Of a DNA stretch of 64,000 nt, positions 62,580 through 64,000 are shown one piece after another (the stretch's first letter is position 1; each line of letters begins with the position of its first letter). Origin of the DNA: an uncultured Prevotella sp. (GTDB taxonomy: Bacteria; Bacteroidota; Bacteroidia; Bacteroidales; Bacteroidaceae); contig UQRP01000003.1 in the NCBI GenBank assembly GCA_900543585.1, positions 1 through 64,000 on the forward strand, written 5' to 3'. The translations under genes were made by a program, and so were the position numbers. The notes below the pieces were generated by a model. It did not search any database. It worked only from the letters and a program-made list of their open reading frames with translations, and had not been told where the DNA came from.

Positions 62580-63827
62580 ATGCTAAAAGGAAAGAAGATA
62601 GTCTTAGGCATCACCGGTTCCATTGCCGCTTATAAATCGTGCCTCATCATCCGCGGGTTGATCAAGCGCGGGGCCGAGGTCCAGGTCGTCATCACCCCGT
62701 CGGGGAAGGAGTTTATCACGCCGCTGACACTGAGCACGCTGACCCACAAGCCCGTCATCAGCGAGTTCTTCTCACAGCGCGACGGCACCTGGCATTCGCA
62801 TGTCGACTTAGGTCTGTGGGCCGATGCCATGCTCATCGCTCCTTGCACGGCCAGCACCTTGGGCAAGATGGCCAACGGTGTGGCCGACAACATGCTTGTC
62901 ACCACCTACCTGTCGATGAAAGCGCCGGTGTTCATAGCCCCCGCCATGGACTTGGATATGTACCGGCACCCATCGACACAACACAACCTTGATATTCTGC
63001 GCAGCTACGGCAACCATATCATAGAGCCCGGGAGCGGATTTCTCGCCTCTGGACTGGAAGGCAAAGGACGTATGGAAGAGCCGGAGAATATCATCGCAGC
63101 CTTAGACAAGGCACTGGAGCAGACTGAGGAGGCAGCACATGACCTCCAAGCCCCATCCCCTACCCTATCCGGCCAGCGCATCCTCATCACCGCCGGACCC
63201 ACCTATGAGAAGATAGACCCCGTGCGATTCATCGGCAACTACTCCAGCGGAAAGATGGGCTTCGCCCTCGCTGAGGAATGTAGGCGGAGAGGTGCTAAGG
63301 TGACCTTGATAGCCGGGCCCGTAGCCTTGCAATGCCATCCCGACATCCACCGCATTGACGTGGAGAGCTGCGAAGAGATGTACCACGCCGCTACAGAAGC
63401 GTTCCCCAACGAAGACGCTGCCATACTCTGTGCTGCGGTGGCTGACTTCAAACCCGCACAAGTAGCCGACCAAAAGATAAAACGGGAAGGTGACGGACTG
63501 CATATCGACCTCATCCCGACGCAAGACATCGCCGCCGCATTAGGCAGGATGAAGACGGCACGGCAACATATCGTGGCCTTTGCCCTGGAGACAAACAACG
63601 AGGAGAAGAACGCCGAGGAGAAGCTTAGAAAGAAGAACGCCGACTTCATCGTCCTCAACTCCACACGAATCCCCGGTACCACCTTCCGCAGCGACGACAA
63701 CCAGATTGCCATCATCTCGGCACAGGGCAGAATAGACTATCCCAAGAAGAGCAAGGAAAAGGTGGCGACAGACATCATCGACCAGCTGCAACTGCGGCTG
63801 AATCATACAGATAACTCAACATTATGA
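62580..63827 (+). CDS. coaBC: Bifunctional phosphopantothenoylcysteine decarboxylase/synthetase
   Basis: 415 residues with two domains. The N-terminal CoaC flavoprotein has KIVLGITGSIAAYKSCLIIR, TWHSHVDLGLWADAMLIAPC (catalytic His), ADNMLVTTYL and FIAPAMDLDMYRHPSTQHN. The C-terminal CoaB has ILITAGPTYEKIDPVRFIGN followed by YSSGKMGFALAEECRRRGA and the KIKREGDGLHIDL lysine motif. Turns phosphopantothenate and cysteine into phosphopantetheine. Its stop overlaps the next start by four bases (ATGA). Confidence 0.97.
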   Translation: MLKGKKIVLGITGSIAAYKSCLIIRGLIKRGAEVQVVITPSGKEFITPLTLSTLTHKPVISEFFSQRDGTWHSHVDLGLWADAMLIAPCTASTLGKMANGVADNMLVTTYLSMKAPVFIAPAMDLDMYRHPSTQHNLDILRSYGNHIIEPGSGFLASGLEGKGRMEEPENIIAALDKALEQTEEAAHDLQAPSPTLSGQRILITAGPTYEKIDPVRFIGNYSSGKMGFALAEECRRRGAKVTLIAGPVALQCHPDIHRIDVESCEEMYHAATEAFPNEDAAILCAAVADFKPAQVADQKIKREGDGLHIDLIPTQDIAAALGRMKTARQHIVAFALETNNEEKNAEEKLRKKNADFIVLNSTRIPGTTFRSDDNQIAIISAQGRIDYPKKSKEKVATDIIDQLQLRLNHTDNSTL

Positions 63828-64000
63828 AAATAGCTATTGGTATCGACGTAGGCATCTCTACAACGAAGATTGTCGGCATCAGTGATGGAAAAGTCATCTC
63901 GCCGCTATGGATCAAAGCCACCGACCCCGTCACCTCTCTCTACGGCGCCTTCGGCAAGTTCCTTCACGACAACGCCATCGACCTCAGCGACGTAGACCGC
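63824..64000 (+). CDS. Probable type II pantothenate kinase (partial, cut by window end)
   Basis: 59 codons seen, reading MKIAIGIDVGISTTKIVGIS with the ASKHA-fold phosphate-1 loop GIDVGISTTK, then SPLWIKATDPVTSLYGAFGK. This fits the Fumble/CoaW-type pantothenate kinase found in Bacteroidetes, although BadF/BadG-type ATPases begin alike. The overlap with coaBC makes the first step of CoA synthesis the best guess. C-terminal part is outside the window. Confidence 0.65.
   Translation, partial: MKIAIGIDVGISTTKIVGISDGKVISPLWIKATDPVTSLYGAFGKFLHDNAIDLSDVDR

Overview
The window reads as a chromosomal segment of a Bacteroidales bacterium, most likely Prevotella or a close relative. The support is: paired SusC/SusD genes, a FecR/ECF-sigma locus, a SusR-like regulator, a GH97 enzyme, a BtuB locus with a beta-propeller surface lipoprotein, signal peptides with SCSDD-type lipoboxes, and repeated -7 boxes of the Bacteroidetes form TAnnTTTG (often with TTTG or TTG 19-20 nt upstream). 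Species was not determined. No phage, transposase or integrase genes were recognised.

Layout. (1) 138-9257: a nutrient-uptake locus with a divergent ECF sigma factor, FecR anti-sigma, a SusC gene broken by a frameshift and fused in frame to the rear half of its SusD, a lipoprotein, a FISUMP-domain lipoprotein and a TlpA-like thioredoxin. The transporter pair looks non-functional as assembled. (2) 9258-10742: a gene-free island of tandem repeats and three copies of a compound palindromic element. (3) 10815-15914: a two-lobed aspartic protease with PDZ domain, a HAD phosphatase, a sensor kinase/response regulator pair, and an internally deleted AAA-ATPase remnant. (4) 15961-27315: a polysaccharide utilisation locus: SusR-like regulator, two secreted proteins, SusC, SusD, a GH71/GH99-like enzyme and a SusB-like GH97, suggesting an alpha-glucan substrate. 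(5) 27603-35695: a bacterial-type PARG, an acyl-CoA ligase/thioesterase pair, a soluble LytS-like kinase with LytTR regulator, alaS and a MerR-type regulator.

(6) 35972-42346: an apparent operon parA-parB-DUF5683-lytic transglycosylase-rel with a parS-like site at its head, divergent from surE-lpxB. (7) 44499-52468: a BASS-family transporter and a complete type I restriction-modification operon (hsdM, two tiny paralogous ORFs, hsdS, hsdR). (8) 52680-56040: a cobalamin riboswitch controlling btuB and a BtuG-like beta-propeller. (9) 56238-59675: rsfS-ftsH-cdsA. (10) 60006-64000: tRNA-Gln and a pantothenate/CoA cluster: panC-panD, convergent panB, then coaBC overlapping a probable type II pantothenate kinase cut by the window end.

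Most worth checking: the SusC-SusD fusion, the two small ORFs inside the hsd operon, the compound palindromes whose inner stems change on both sides, the parS-like site, and the foldback structure between panD and panB.
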